From positions 1,072,444 through 1,102,196 of the forward strand of contig BMAT01009626.1 in assembly GCA_019649035.1 (NCBI GenBank): a DNA stretch of 29,753 nucleotides. Direction: 5' to 3'. The position numbers and the translations under genes are program-made. Numbering within the stretch: position 1 is the first letter of the stretch; each line of letters starts with the position of its first letter. Below are positions 1 to 12,120 of the stretch, in pieces. The notes under the pieces were generated by a model that worked only from the letters and a program-made list of their open reading frames with translations, did not search any database and had not been told where the DNA came from. The DNA comes from Elysia marginata. Its lineage: Eukaryota; Mollusca; Gastropoda; Plakobranchidae.

Positions 1-52
1 TTTTTGAAGGTTGAATCCTAGTGATCACACCTGCTTGTTATATGAAGTTTGT

Positions 53-58
53 TTTATT
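53..58 (-). terminator. AATAAA hexamer downstream of the possible 353-526 exon
   Basis: The minus strand reads AATAAA here, about 300 bases after the stop of the candidate terminal exon. This is a plausible position for a short 3' UTR, but the hexamer alone is weak evidence in AT-rich DNA. Confidence 0.2.
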
Positions 59-352
59 TGTAGGCCTACTATATTATTACTAGTCATGAATGTTTTTTCC
101 CCAAGAAAAGGAAAGATTAACAAATAGGGAAAAAATCAAATCGAAACCTGCAAAACCCTTAATTAAACAAATTCAAAGATAAAAGCACAGTGGAAAAAAG
201 CATTTGATGAAAAGTCTTTGCACAAAAACTCCGAAAAGGTTGTTATTTTTCTCTGCCTTAGGTCTGTATTAAAACATATATTAAAAAAATTAAAGGTTTC
301 AAGACAGAGAAGTACTGAGACAAAGAAAAATGTTCAGTTTTAAATCATGTTC

Positions 353-526
353 TCACGCAATATCTTTGCGTCGCGGCTGTTGCTGTTGTCGAAGTTCTTC
401 TTCATGTGTCGTTGTAATTGTGTCGGTCGCTGCTGTTGAAAGTGATTGTCGTACATGGTCATTTTCTTGTGACCAACTATCTTTAACACCCTTCCAGTGG
501 CTGGCTAAACTACATCTTCTGCATGC
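353..526 (-). CDS. Possible terminal exon of an unidentified minus-strand gene
   Basis: I do not recognise the product. A candidate acceptor (CTTTTGCAAATCAG) is followed by 57 codons in frame and a stop. The reading is ACRRCSLASHWKGV... with a threonine-rich stretch (DTITTTHEEEL), then four glutamines and a basic end PRRKDIA. The stretch is clearly richer in G, C and CpG than its AT-rich surroundings, as expected for coding DNA. An AATAAA hexamer lies about 300 bases downstream on the same strand (53-58). A plus-strand reading through the same block (MFSFKSCSH...) is Ser/Val-biased and less protein-like. It could instead be a decayed repeat. Confidence 0.35.
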   Translation of the reverse strand, partial: ACRRCSLASHWKGVKDSWSQENDHVRQSLSTAATDTITTTHEEELRQQQQPRRKDIA

Positions 527-1997
527 CTGATTTGCAAAAGCTATAAATAATTTTGCCAAAACAGAAAAGTATAGGAAAAATAGATAAACCTGGGCAATGA
601 ACAATTTGATTAAAACGCGTTAATTTCTTAGCCCAAAATGATTCGAAGAAAATGTTTGCCCAGCCTCCAGGAAGATGTTATCATATATATCATTCTATTC
701 AATTTTTTCATCGATGCCAGAGTCTTATGTAACCTTATGTACTAAATATACAGGAAAATCAGCAATGTTGCTTAGCATAGCGAAACTTGAACAAGTTTTT
801 ATGAAAACTTTAAGATGGCTTCTATGTCTAACCTGGTTGTAGACTTTTCACCCTATGAAGTATAAATGTCAAGATAAAATTAATTCGGTCCTTTGTTGTT
901 GTTGTTAATTTTTTTAAAGTAAAATTAATCAAATGTTTGTTTCTATCATAAGAGAAAATATCCAGCAATCTTGCTGAAGCTACATCTTAGTTACAAAATT
1001 ACCTACACGTACACTTTTTAGAGAAGTTGATTTTAAGGAGTATTGGTTTGCCATGAGCATTATGCATTGTGCGTTTTTTTATTTACTACCACAGGGAGGC
1101 CTGTAATTAACGCATACAAATATCTTTAAATAGCTTTTTTTAAAAATTGAATAATTATAAATCTAGAGAAAGGTATTGAAGAAATGAGAACGGCTAAAGT
1201 TGTGAGGGAGATTATAGAGAAAACTCAATGCACTTGTTGTAAAGCGGTGAGCTCCCATGACTAAATGTAAAACAACTAGTCTTAATCCCCATTGAAAAGT
1301 ATTATTTGTTGGTAATTTAGATAAATTTTTATCGTTTTTAAGTTCGAATGATCCTTTTTTAAATTAAGGAAATAACGGAACAATTCTTTGATTGAAAAAA
1401 AAAACACTGTCCAACCAGCACTCATACAATGCTGAAAATTCCTTTTCCTCTTGGTCACACTTTTTTGCTATTTTCAGATCACGTGAGCTTTCCGTCGATT
1501 ATTTACCTCGAGTCTTTTTCTCTTCCCAGGTTTAAAAATTTTGTGATAGTTTGAATTGTTGGATAAATTTGGAAAAATCTTTTTTTTTCACTTCCGCCAG
1601 GGCTTACTTTGGAAAAAAAAAGAATAAAAAAATTTGTCACAGAAGCTGTAATCACAGATAGCCTGCGGCGCTATAATGTTGTCAAATCCTTTAAAATATC
1701 TTAATTAGTGCCAATTTCTTTATTGATACCACCAGATAAAATGGTATCTAACTGGCGGATTTGTTTTAACATTTTATTCAATAAAAATTGATCTGAGCAC
1801 GCGACAAACAAAAAAAAAAATAAAACACAAGACCAAACAAAAGTCCCAAATTAAGTTTTGAAAACTAATTAATTCATTAAAAGAACCTCGCCAGTTTGTT
1901 TCAAGAAGGTATTTGCCCTTACTTTTTATAATGCATTAAGTCTAAGATAGATGTTTGTCATCTCCTTGCCTGCCTCTACAACCTTCCCCCATCCCCC

Positions 1998-2046
<49 letters not shown>
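1998..2046. repeat. (CT)n microsatellite
   Basis: An almost perfect CT dinucleotide run of about 48 bases, preceded by C-rich sequence. Its plus-strand translation is the poly-LS reading and is not a protein. Confidence 0.95.
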
Positions 2047-2160
2047 GCTCATCTGCTTATGGTTCGAACATGTTTATGTGGTACGAATGGAATTTCATTA
2101 CGCAGGGTGTAAAAAAATCAGTTTTATTCTCGGCACACGCTAGGAAATCTGTCTTTTTCA

Positions 2161-2190
2161 GAGAGATAGAGGGAGAAAGAGAGAGAGAGA
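2161..2190. repeat. Imperfect (GA)n microsatellite
   Basis: A GAGAGATAGAGGGAGAAAGA-type purine tract, the complement class of the CT tract about 120 bases upstream. The pair could fold together but is short. Confidence 0.8.
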
Positions 2191-3127
2191 TGCCGACTTT
2201 GGTTGTTAACGTTTGCTTTTGCTTTGATAGATTATATTACTACATTATTCCATATGTTAGAACAGTGACTTTTGAGTTTTAGTAAGAGATAAAAGAGTAT
2301 GAAAAGGATAACATGTAATCTTCGATCACTTATTACTTCACGTAAGTTTTAGACAGGAACGATAACTAGCCAGTTTGCGAAAAAGAGACACTAACTTGCT
2401 ATAAGGTATGCCTTTTACACATTATTTTGCAAAGTATATTCTTCTTAACAAGTTTAAATGATATTGCAGTATGATGCGAAAAGTCTCATGCTTATCAAAA
2501 AGAACAAACCTTTGGAATTAATCCTTCATTTAGATCAGCAGAATAATAGAAACCCAGGAAAACGAAATGCCATCGCTAGACTAATTTAGAACCCCGCAAT
2601 AGGCCACTAGACTTATCACTTCAAACATCGGAGAAAATTATTATATCAACAGGGGTAAAGCATCACAAGAACATAATTATCTAGAATTATTTTTTTAAGA
2701 AATATTTTTAAGGAAGATGATAAGTTTCCTATCTTTGTATGATAGTAAAACCCCTATAAATCTTGAAAGTACCGGTATTGTGAATTATTTTTAAATTAAG
2801 TTCAACAATTTCAAAGATCACATCTCTTGACGAGTAAAGTTTATAGTGATTTTTTTAAACTATGCAATTTAACTTAATGTGACAATGTTATGTTGTATGT
2901 TTATTTTTTTTTCTGGGTCACCCTAAAGAATAACGATATTTCTTTTAAAGTAAGAAATGATACCCCAAATAAATCAATAATGTTTCTTCACATAAAAGTC
3001 CCCCAAATCGCACTAAACAATTATTTATTAGTTGGGGCAACAACTTCAAAGACCAATATTTGGAAAGAGCAAAATATCTTGCAAGATGTCCAACGTGGGA
3101 AAAAACTAGCTCTGGGAACTGCATGAT

Positions 3128-3136
3128 GAGTGAGAG

Positions 3137-3184
<48 letters not shown>

Positions 3185-3203
3185 TGTGTGTGTGTGTGTG
3201 TGA
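3128..3203. repeat. Compound (GA)n/(GT)n microsatellite
   Basis: GA and GT blocks alternate: GA, GT, GA, GT over about 75 bases. The minus-strand open frame across it (SHTHTHTHSLSLSL) is a translation of the repeat. Confidence 0.95.
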
Positions 3204-4516
3204 GAACTGAGAAACATCCTGCCTTATGACACGAACATGAGTACATAAACATCTGAGCGTACATAATCGGATTCTAGAGCTGTGATCTACGGACCAAGAT
3301 GGGCCATTAGAACAAAGTTATGTAAAAGTTCAACACATTGAGAAAAAATTCTAGCATTTATGGGATTATAATCTCCATAATATAAAAGAACAGAACTCAT
3401 TTTGCATCTTCGTCAGAATTGATTCTAGATAATTATGACTAATTGTTTAAAATTTGAATTTTATGTTATTGTTCATTAATTAATATTATGTTTCTATTTT
3501 TTTTCTATCTTGATATTATTCATAATTGATTTGATTAAATTTTGAGTGAAAGAAATTTTCTTAAAGATTTTTTTCCTCATCTATTTTCCGTTACTCTCAA
3601 TTTTAAGTTGTATTGTTGAAACTTGAATGCATTTGCTTCGTGGTATAGCACAGAACACTCAATTTTTTGCATATTTCTATCAAAATCACTTCACACAAAT
3701 AAAAAATACTACAGAGTTTACAACCTCCAAAATACATAAATCGATTGCTTTATCAACTTATAAAGCTATAAATTAAACTAATTTATTTAAACAATTGGAT
3801 AAATAATAATTCTTGTCCTTAAAGAATTTTTACAACTGAAAATCACAGAAAATTAAAAGTTAAGGACCTGCTTTCACGCCCAATCTAAAACCAATTCAAT
3901 TTGCTAATTTAACATTTTACATGGACTTCTCTTTGGATTTGGCGATAACTGTACACACCACCAGACAACCATATGATTTAGTGTAAGTGAACAGTCTCCA
4001 TAAATTTTCTTCGTCTTTAATGTTGACCCTTTGCTCTTACTAAACTGTAGGCTACACCAATTTTCATATTTTTACATTCCAGCTTTCCGAGTCTTAAGGC
4101 TAAACCACGCCAAACATTTCGAGAGGAAATTGTTCGAAACGTTCCTTAAAAACGATATTCTCTGTATCAGCAGACCTACTACTCAGCTTCAGTTTTTTAA
4201 GGTACAATTATGGCTATTTTTTAAAGTTGCATTCTTTTCCCCATTTCGCTTCCATACTTCTATCTTTTTTTCCCTTTTTTTCCCTCTCGACTTGTTACAA
4301 CTTGTCTCTCTGCCCTTTATGTGTATCGGTGCCTTAATTAAACACATGTTGCCTTCGTATGATTTCCGATTCATAAATTCTTTCATTATTTAACACAAGT
4401 AGTTTCCTCCATGACCTTAACCTACTTCGCCATTTTCTGCCTCCCTTGCCATCTTTCTGTTGATCTCCACATCAGTTTTGTTTTTTTATTTAATTTTTCT
4501 ACACTATATTAAAAGT

Positions 4517-4740
4517 CTTCGTTACTCAGCGTAACTGTGTCGCCACAGAGCAGCGCCACTGATGTCCCAGCAGACCAGTACATATGAAGCCTGTAGCTGG
4601 GTACCCATTTTACAGGTGGGTGGACTGGGGAAAGTTTGGGTTTCTTAAGGCAATTGCTTGCAACATGGCATGGTCGGGAATCGAACCCTTGACCTCCAGA
4701 TCTCGAGTCCGACGCGCTAACCACTCCGCCAGGCTGCCCC
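4517..4740 (-). mobile_element. tRNA-derived SINE, family I, minus strand
   Basis: Read on the minus strand, the element starts at 4740 with a tRNA-like head. An A-box-like TGGCGGAGTGG is followed by a perfect B box GGGTTCGATTCCC at about 4688-4676. The body follows, and the tail ends in GTTACGCTGAGTAACGAAG followed by TTAATATA. The last ~80 bases match the SINE at 16541-16860, including TGTACTGGTCTGCTGGG and the tail. The shared tail with different head divergence shows a dispersed family. Pol III transcription from the internal boxes is expected for the intact head. It is not a tRNA gene: the acceptor stem does not close. Confidence 0.85.
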
Positions 4741-4829
4741 AGTTCTCTCCTGCTCTCATTCATCAAAGCATTCTTTCTCCGTTTACTACCATCTCTTTCC
4801 ATCTCTGCGCTCATTAAACTCCATTAAAA

Positions 4830-5240
4830 AAGAACACAATTCGGCCGCTCCCACCCAAGAATTCTACGCACGACTTTCAAAAATGTTTGCATTCATCAAG
4901 ATCAAAGCTGCACTGAGAGAAGGTGTGGCTAGACATGTTAGAGTTCGTCCCCCACCGCTGAGATATCTTTTTCCACTCTGAAAGTGATACTTTCTATCGA
5001 GCCCCTTTTACATGTTATCGCATTAGTCTTACTTCATGAGGACCATCAGCGTAGTACATGTACAAAAGCATGAGAATTCTTTTCTGACGAGCCCGGTAAT
5101 TCTACATTATACAGTGCTAAATTTATTTACCAACAACTTGAGTGCCTTTGGCTTGAGAATCAGCTCTCTTAAAGAAGTTGGTGTCTCCACTTTAGGACAC
5201 AGCGGAGATTTCTACACCGACAAGATTTTTTAACCCGCTT
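4830..5240. other. Moderately GC-richer stretch without recognised gene
   Basis: This interval is less AT-rich than its surroundings and has a 65-codon plus-strand frame ending KEVGVSTLGHSGDFYTDKIF. I recognise no domain, and no convincing splice signals frame it. It could be a decayed mobile-element remnant. Confidence 0.25.
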
Positions 5241-5843
5241 TTCCACCTCAAGAAATATCTAAGCATTATCTTCTTCCAGTAACTAGATATTGATCCTAAT
5301 GAGATGATTATCTGGAGTCCTTAATCTATAAGTCCCATATGCAGGCAGTGATAGACCAAAGATTAAATGCAAAAAAGATGCATAGTGCGTTTCATTATAA
5401 ACTTGCAGTTATTGTCTTTGGTTTTCGTCAATGATTTTCTTTATGATCTTCTTAACTGCAAGTATTGGATATCTAAACTAAAATCTTTTTTTTTTCTGTA
5501 CAGGCAATGGCTTGCATCTTTTGGATTTATAAAATCAAATATAATTCAACAAAACAAACACAGCTATCAATGCAGGACAGGACTTGTCGACTCATTGAAA
5601 CGCTCATGAACTAATTCCAAGTTATTTACCTCCTTTTCAATTTCTTTGTGCCTTTCTTTCTGTGTGGAGCTGAATTATTACGCCCTAGATTGCTCCCAAG
5701 GGATTCTCATATTGGCACGAAGTAATTATGTCAGAGATGTAATATAATAATTACTTATAAATTAATAATAATATAATAATAAACAAGGTAATAATACCTG
5801 ATTATTCACGAATGTTGAAGCACAAAGCTGTATCTTCGGTATA

Positions 5844-5993
5844 CAGTGGAACCTCTCAATAAAGACCACCCCTCTTGAATTTGAGGACGTCCGCTTACAT
5901 GAGTAAGGTAACTTAACCCCTGAGCTAAGAGCCCCCCTTATAAGACCTGTTTTTACCAACATATTTCATGGTCTTTATTCAGGAGTTCCACTA
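5844..5993. mobile_element. MITE copy 1, CAGTGGAACCTC ends, TA flanked
   Basis: A non-autonomous element of about 150 bases. The left end is CAGTGGAACCTCTCAATAAA and the right end is TTTATTCAGGAGTTCCACTA, an inverted match over about 24 bases. TA lies on both sides, the target duplication typical of Tc1/mariner/pogo transposons. The interior contains TTTGAGGACGTCCGCTTA and CCTGTTTTTACCAACAT, both shared with the two other copies. There is no coding capacity. Confidence 0.85.
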
Positions 5994-6705
5994 TATTGTC
6001 TTAGGGCCTCGCATGCATGTCGAATTTTGCTTTATCATTGATATGATTACCCTTCATCTTTTCTTTTCATTTATACATCAAATAATGTTAACTGCCTGTT
6101 AGTGTGATCTACAGTCCACTCTATTTGACCCAATCCTTTTATACATAAATTTCTCTTTTAGGTGCAAAGAACAACAAAAAATCCCCAATTTACTTAGCTT
6201 TCTCTCTTTTAAGCAACATTCCCTCTCAACAGCTTTCTGCTCCACAGAAGATAAAAAAAGTTTCGCAACCCAGAAACTCCTTTTTACAACTTTGAAGTAA
6301 TATTCATAAAAGGTCGCCAAAAATTCTAATTTTCTTTCTATTATCATTGGTACATGTGCAGTTTAGATAATAAGGTAACTTACACTAACATCAACACCAG
6401 TGACGCAAGGCCATAGCTACTTGAGCTGTAGAAAGATGGACACTATTTATCTGCATTATTATTTGAATTGTATGCAGCACTACTATCCATTATGTCGTTC
6501 AAACATTAAAGCACCTCATCTTAACACACGTTAGAGCAGTCCTAAAAAATTCGCGTGAAAAAGAATTCTTCTGTAGTTTGTTAATTCAGTGTCCATCTCC
6601 CTAATGAAAGGTTTCTTTTTTTTGTGCTTATTTAACTTTTAAGTATATTTGGAATGAGTCCAAGTCGGAAAATCCATTTTTGAGAAAACGCCATACAAAG
6701 GTATA

Positions 6706-6869
6706 CAGTAGAGCGCCTCAACAAAGAGAACTCCTCTAATATGAGTATAAATTTGAGGACGTCCGCTTATATGGATAAATTAATTTAACCTCATGGACTA
6801 AGACCCCCCCCCTCTTTTAAACCTGTTTTTACCAACATTTTTCCAGGTCTTTATTCAGAGGTTTTACTG
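6706..6869. mobile_element. MITE copy 2, same family
   Basis: About 164 bases with ends CAGTAGAGCGCCTCAACAAA and TTTATTCAGAGGTTTTACTG, flanked by TA on both sides. The interior shares TTTGAGGACGTCCGCTTA and CCTGTTTTTACCAACAT with copy 1, in the same orientation. It is slightly longer because of insertions around the C-run. Confidence 0.85.
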
Positions 6870-7538
6870 TATTTTCAATACGGTAAAGTTTAAATATCTA
6901 CCACAAAACATTGATAATTGTATAGAAATTCTTCTGCTTACAAAAATTTGTTTAAAAAAAGCAACACCTTTGATGGTGATAATCGTGACATCCGACTCAT
7001 TCACTCTGGACGTGTTTGTGTTTGGTGAAGACACGAGTTCCGCAACCTCAAGCTGCCAACTTACTATCATTATCAATGCTAAAACTCAACCCAAAACTTC
7101 TTAGTAATTTTGACAAGGCAATCATATACATCACTTACAGTACAAGTACATGTAATAACAAAAGAAATACCCGAAGAAAAAAAAACGATAACATATTAGA
7201 AAGTAAAGTTAAATGTTTATTAATGAAATTGGTTTTATTAGTAAGATTAAGTGAGCAAAATAGCAAAAATGAAGATAAGAAAGAACAGTATTGGACAGAC
7301 AGAAAATTTACAGATGTAGAAAATGTGACCAGAGACAAAGAATTGGTTGAATGGAACTGTATGACAGATAAACATGCAGAATACTGTTTTAGCACACAAA
7401 AATTCAAACAAGAATGAGCAAGGCAAAAGTCGAAAAAAAAAAAAGTATTAATTACAGAGAAAATGTGAATCGGTGTGAAGAAAATACACTTGTGTGCATC
7501 ATGACCAATCTAATATTAACATTAAAGTTTTAATACTA

Positions 7539-7698
7539 CAGTGGAATTCCTCGATAAAGACAACACATCTTATGTGACTTTAAATTTGAGGATGTCCACT
7601 TGTAATGGGTATAAGAATTCAACCGCTGAACTAAGACACCCTCTTATGAGACCTTTTTACCAACCAAATTGCCAGGACTTGATTCATGGGTCCCACTG
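7539..7698. mobile_element. MITE copy 3, same family
   Basis: About 160 bases with ends CAGTGGAATTCCTCGATAAA and GATTCATGGGTCCCACTG, flanked by TA. The interior has TTTGAGGATGTCCACTT and GAGACCTTTTTACCAACC. It is the most diverged copy, in the same orientation as the other two. A short open frame through it is spurious. Confidence 0.85.
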
Positions 7699-10274
7699 TA
7701 ATTACTATTCACAAATGTTAACCATGGCTATTTAATACATAATGAGCTTGCCCTAAATGCTATACGGTGCATTAGATTTGACCCACATTATTCTCTTATA
7801 ATACTAGACATTGTGCAACGCTAGGGTTCACCACATTCATATTCACTGAATCTATCTAAAGCTTAGCTCATGGCAAGACCTTTCAAAAAGTCCATACTAT
7901 CGCCTATTTAAATTCCGGCTTTCATCTTAGACAGCTTTAATTGGAATAGATGTACTTGTACTGCGATTATGAAGTAAACCTTCATTTGGATGTTTGACTT
8001 CTTTCAAGTTGGGAACAAAACTCATTATACACCTAAGGTCACATAATGTAAAGAATACAACATAAGACATCATCATTGAAATTCATTGAATTGAACAAAA
8101 TGATTTAACTACAAATTAGTTCAAACCACTCTCACAACGAACAACTTTATCATCAATATTTAACCTCAGAGTACAAAAGTTAATTAAAACCATAATTAAG
8201 CCAACATGGCTATATAGTGATAATCAAATCAACTGCTATAGTGGTAATGACACAGAGAATAACATGTGCAAGAACAAAGAAGAGAGCCAATTAGTTTTAC
8301 ACAGTTTCCCGCTCAGCATCATAACGGGTGAGCCAGTAAGAACATCCACATAAGAGCCAATACCAAACAATAATTTTCTAATATTGATTGCCCGTCATCT
8401 AGAGCGAAGATCTGAAGAAAAAAATGACACCCACCCCTTTTTACTTTTCCACTCCCCACAAACACAACTAAATAACTTGTTTTAATTAGCAGCACCCAAA
8501 ATAATAATAACTAAAAAAACAACTATCACATATCTTTATTTGGCTACTTAACCTTTCATAAATAATTCACACAAAAAATACATCACCAACAAGAAGAATC
8601 CCTGAGGCATTTAGATAGACATTGCTGGATAATTTCAATGACACAGCCACACAGGTTACACATTATCACACAAATACAGCCTACATGTAGCTTTGGCGAC
8701 CCATATTTTAGAATGTAAAGATATTCATTTTGTTATCCTCAGTCCAACCTCAAATACAATTTTTATTTTGAAATACTGCTTGTCTATTAAACGTATATTT
8801 TCCAAAATATGTGCATTATTTTGAATTTTAGTAAAGTTTTGAAAATTGTTTTGTACTTAATTCCAAGCCCTCTTAAAACTCTACAACAACAAAAAATTCT
8901 AGCGAACGATTCATCCACACGCAAAAAAAAAAAAAAAAAATAAAGTAACCATTTTTGGTCTTAGGAAAATAAACATACTTGTCTTCCAGCCCTTGCATAG
9001 CTTGAGTTCATGCAATCTCTCTTGTAAAAAAAAAATTGTTAGGATCTTTGAGGAATTTATTTCATCTTGTTTTTTTTTTTGTTGTTGTTGTTACTTTGGA
9101 CTGACTTTGAAATGATTGACGTTTCCACTATAGCCGCATTGCCCAGCTAAAATTATCCACAAGACTTCAAGCCTAGCAAACTGCAAAGGGGATTCTAACT
9201 ACATGTAATTAAGCTCTAAAGTCAATATCGTGTTTCTTGGGATTTAATTGTACAAACTTGAGGGATGGTCATCAGAAGCTTAATATCAGATGACATTCTG
9301 TAAGTGATAGATTAAACTTTTGACCTTGCTGACTTCACCCTGAGGGTTGTAACCCTGTCAGCTCGAGCAGAGAATTGAAATAATGTCATTTGGATCATCA
9401 CAAAAGTTTTAAAAAATTAAAATTATTACTATGTACAGACGAATTTTAAAAGAATATAATTAAATTGTTTAATGTTAGTCAACTGTAATGAAAAAAAAAC
9501 AACTTATTTCTTAAGTCCGGCTGTTTTTCTTCAAGACAAGAACAAAATGACAAGAGAAACTAATTTATACAAAAAGATGTATCTCTTAGCTGCACAAGAA
9601 GAAAAACTGAGGGCAGCATAACAAAAATTAATGGGGCTTTTGTTTGTTTTTTTGTAATACATACATTTATGAGTTATAAAAGTTTCAATGGTTGGTTTTG
9701 CTTTGCATAAAAAAAAAGTTTTACAGTATCAATCAAACTTAATGTTTAATTAGCATGCCATATTAATAAAAAAAATATAATTTTATACATGTATCAACAT
9801 TTGAGTATAATAAATTGACTGTTTTGTCAAGAGTGATTACTAAAACTACACCTGTGCTTTATCAACAAGATAGAACAAACCATTAGTACTTAACTTTTTC
9901 ATACAAAAGTTAATTAAAACAAAAAATAATAACTCACACATTTACCATTTTACAAAATGCACATATGCAAAAATAGATATTAGTACATATTGATACCAGT
10001 AAAAAAAACTAACATTTTACTTTAAAAAAGGTTCTTTTGTGTAACTATGACATGAATGTGTGAAGAAGAAACAATACCAAATCTTAGCAAGTTTAGCTCA
10101 AAGATTCAACATCCAAGTGGGAAATGTGCGAGTTGAGATAAAACTCTTGATGAAGATGAAACTATTCAGTACAGCACCTGCATTGAACACTACTAACTCT
10201 ATATCACCTAAGCCAAACTGAGAATGAAATCAGAAGAGCCAGGTGTAAATAAGCAATGCCCAGGTAATGCCAAG

Positions 10275-10440
10275 GGAGCACCATCTAAGGATAGGCACAG
10301 GCACTCAGCTTTCAGATCAGGGGGTACTGGGTTCAAGCCCTGCCATAGTTAGGGTGACATTTCCACACCCCACTCATTTGGTCGATGAGTATGATCTGGA
10401 TAAAGACATGTTAGATCTTATCAGATTGTGGAATTAAATT
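10275..10440 (+). mobile_element. Degenerate tRNA-derived SINE remnant
   Basis: A tRNA-like segment GCACTCAGCTTTCAGATCAG leads to a B-box match GGGTTCAAGCCC at about 10329-10340, followed by a body beginning TGCCATAGTTAGGGTGACAT. The A box is eroded. This head differs from those at 4.7 kb and 15.9 kb, so it represents another family. Confidence 0.6.
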
Positions 10441-11244
10441 GCTGTTTCTATATAATGTTCCTCTGTGAGTTCAGAGGGTATCTTATTAGTAACAGTTCTT
10501 AGAAAAAAATATTATTGTTAATTCCAGTTACTGATACTTCAACAGGCCTGTGCCAGGATACTAGAAAATCTAACTTTACTTAAAAGCTGAAACAAACAGT
10601 TTCAATGAGAGGCAAATTTGGTTAAGTTTCCGCCTCAAACTATCTTGTAGTCAGCCAAAATTCAACACAAGATTTTAATTTAAAACTTTGATCTGAATGC
10701 CCAGCCTCTTGTTAGACCATCTTGGTTAATATAATGTTATTTTTTTAAATCCCTCTTTTTTAAGTAAGACAAAACATGCATGGGAAAGAAGGAAAAGATT
10801 TTTTTTTAAATTTGTATTGAAATTTAAGAATTTGGCTTTAAAAAAACTTTATTCTTTTTCTTTACAGAGATATTTTATGTGCTTTCAGATATTGGAACTA
10901 AAATGTTTGATAGCAAATACGCACAAAAAAGCACTGTTCAGAGCTTTTTTTTCTAAAAGATTCCAAAGATACTAGAAATAACAATCTGGAGTTGGTTTTG
11001 TTAAGACAGAAAAAAAATTACCAACTTGGCAGCCAACAAAGGAATGTGGAATATGAAACAAAAGCCTAAAACTTTAGATTTCTATAAATGGAAGTTTTAA
11101 CCAAAACCAACAGTGAATTGATTGAAAAAAAAAACAAGAAAAAAATTTTTATTAAGACCCCCCTTATATAATCCATTATCTAGTTTTTTTATGTAACCAT
11201 CAGTGGATTCTTGATTTGCAAAAGAAACTTGACCCACTAGATCT

Positions 11245-11248
<4 letters not shown>

Positions 11249-11281
<33 letters not shown>
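11249..11281. repeat. (AT)n microsatellite
   Basis: A perfect AT dinucleotide run of about 33 bases. Confidence 0.95.
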
Positions 11282-11283
<2 letters not shown>

Positions 11284-12100
11284 CATTATTAGACACCTCA
11301 TTTCAGAGTATCTATATAACAGCACTAATCTATTTAATGCCCCAAATGATAGACACAAACTTGTATTGGTAACAAAAATAGCTTAAAAAAGAAACAACCC
11401 AACCAAATAAGATAATTCCAGCATTTGAAAACATAAATCATAAAGATAAATATCTTGCTTGTAAACTTTTTAAAACTGTTTCATTTTACAAATTACTGCA
11501 AAGTAAAATAAAAACCTGAAAGGATCAAGCAGCACTCTGGACAGCTCAGTAAATATCAGCAGCAAATAAGATCAACTATCAGTCCAAGATGATAGATATC
11601 ATCGTAAGATGATTCACATTTAGAAAGATCATTCTTGCTTTTTAGTTTTTTTAATTCCCCTTATTCATGATATGCCTTGACAAACAAATCTGCGGAGACA
11701 AAAAAAATCATTCTAGTTTTTCTTGCATTAATGAATTAAGTTTCTTTGTGAAAGAACTTAATCTCTGATTAAAAATAAAAGTACCCAAAGTATTAGCAGT
11801 ATATGATCATATCACTAGGATAAGGAAGCATCTCAATATTTGGTAAAGAACATACCTCAAACATGCATGAAATGTTTTATAAATTTTACAAGCAAAAAAT
11901 GGTTAAACTCCTACACTTCTGAAGTGCATAGGATTTATCTAAATCACACATTTAAAGAGTGCGGAAGATAGCTTCAGCATCAATCATACATTTGGGAAAT
12001 GCATAAAACAGTTAGAATCAGCAGTTCTGTGTGCATTTTGCTTGTTAGTAGTAAAATTCTAACATATATATATGTACTAATTTGAAAAAGCATGCTACCC

Positions 12101-12120
12101 NNNNNNNNNNNNNNNNNNNN
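12101..12120. other. Assembly gap (20 N)
   Basis: Twenty consecutive N characters between GCATGCTACCC and CCCCTCACTT. The true gap size is unknown, and sequence continuity across it is an assembler inference. Confidence 1.

Larger units (their letters stand above)
600..4500. other. Gene-poor AT-rich stretch with microsatellites
   Basis: I see no supportable gene here. The stretch contains homopolymer A and T runs, a CT tract near 2.0 kb, a GA tract near 2.17 kb and a compound GA/GT tract near 3.15 kb. Open frames in it are either translations of the simple repeats or short AT-rich readings without domain character. Confidence 0.6.

Noticed and set aside
1955-2143. Open frame with poly-LS
   Set aside because: Translation of the CT microsatellite.
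2945-3217. Open frame with SHTHTH and SLSL repeats
   Set aside because: Translation of the compound GA/GT microsatellite.
4031-4393. 120-codon plus-strand open frame rich in Phe and Leu
   Set aside because: Composition follows a T-rich pyrimidine stretch. There is no motif, and an open antisense frame covers part of it.
4664-4740. Possible true tRNA gene
   Set aside because: A and B boxes are present but acceptor-stem ends do not pair and the element continues into a SINE body. The same holds for 15852-15925.
7016-7417. 133-codon plus-strand open frame, the longest outside the RT region, with an opposite-strand partner
   Set aside because: Lys/Asn/Leu-rich reading of AT-rich DNA, no domain, no splice context, and overlapped by an equally open antisense frame.
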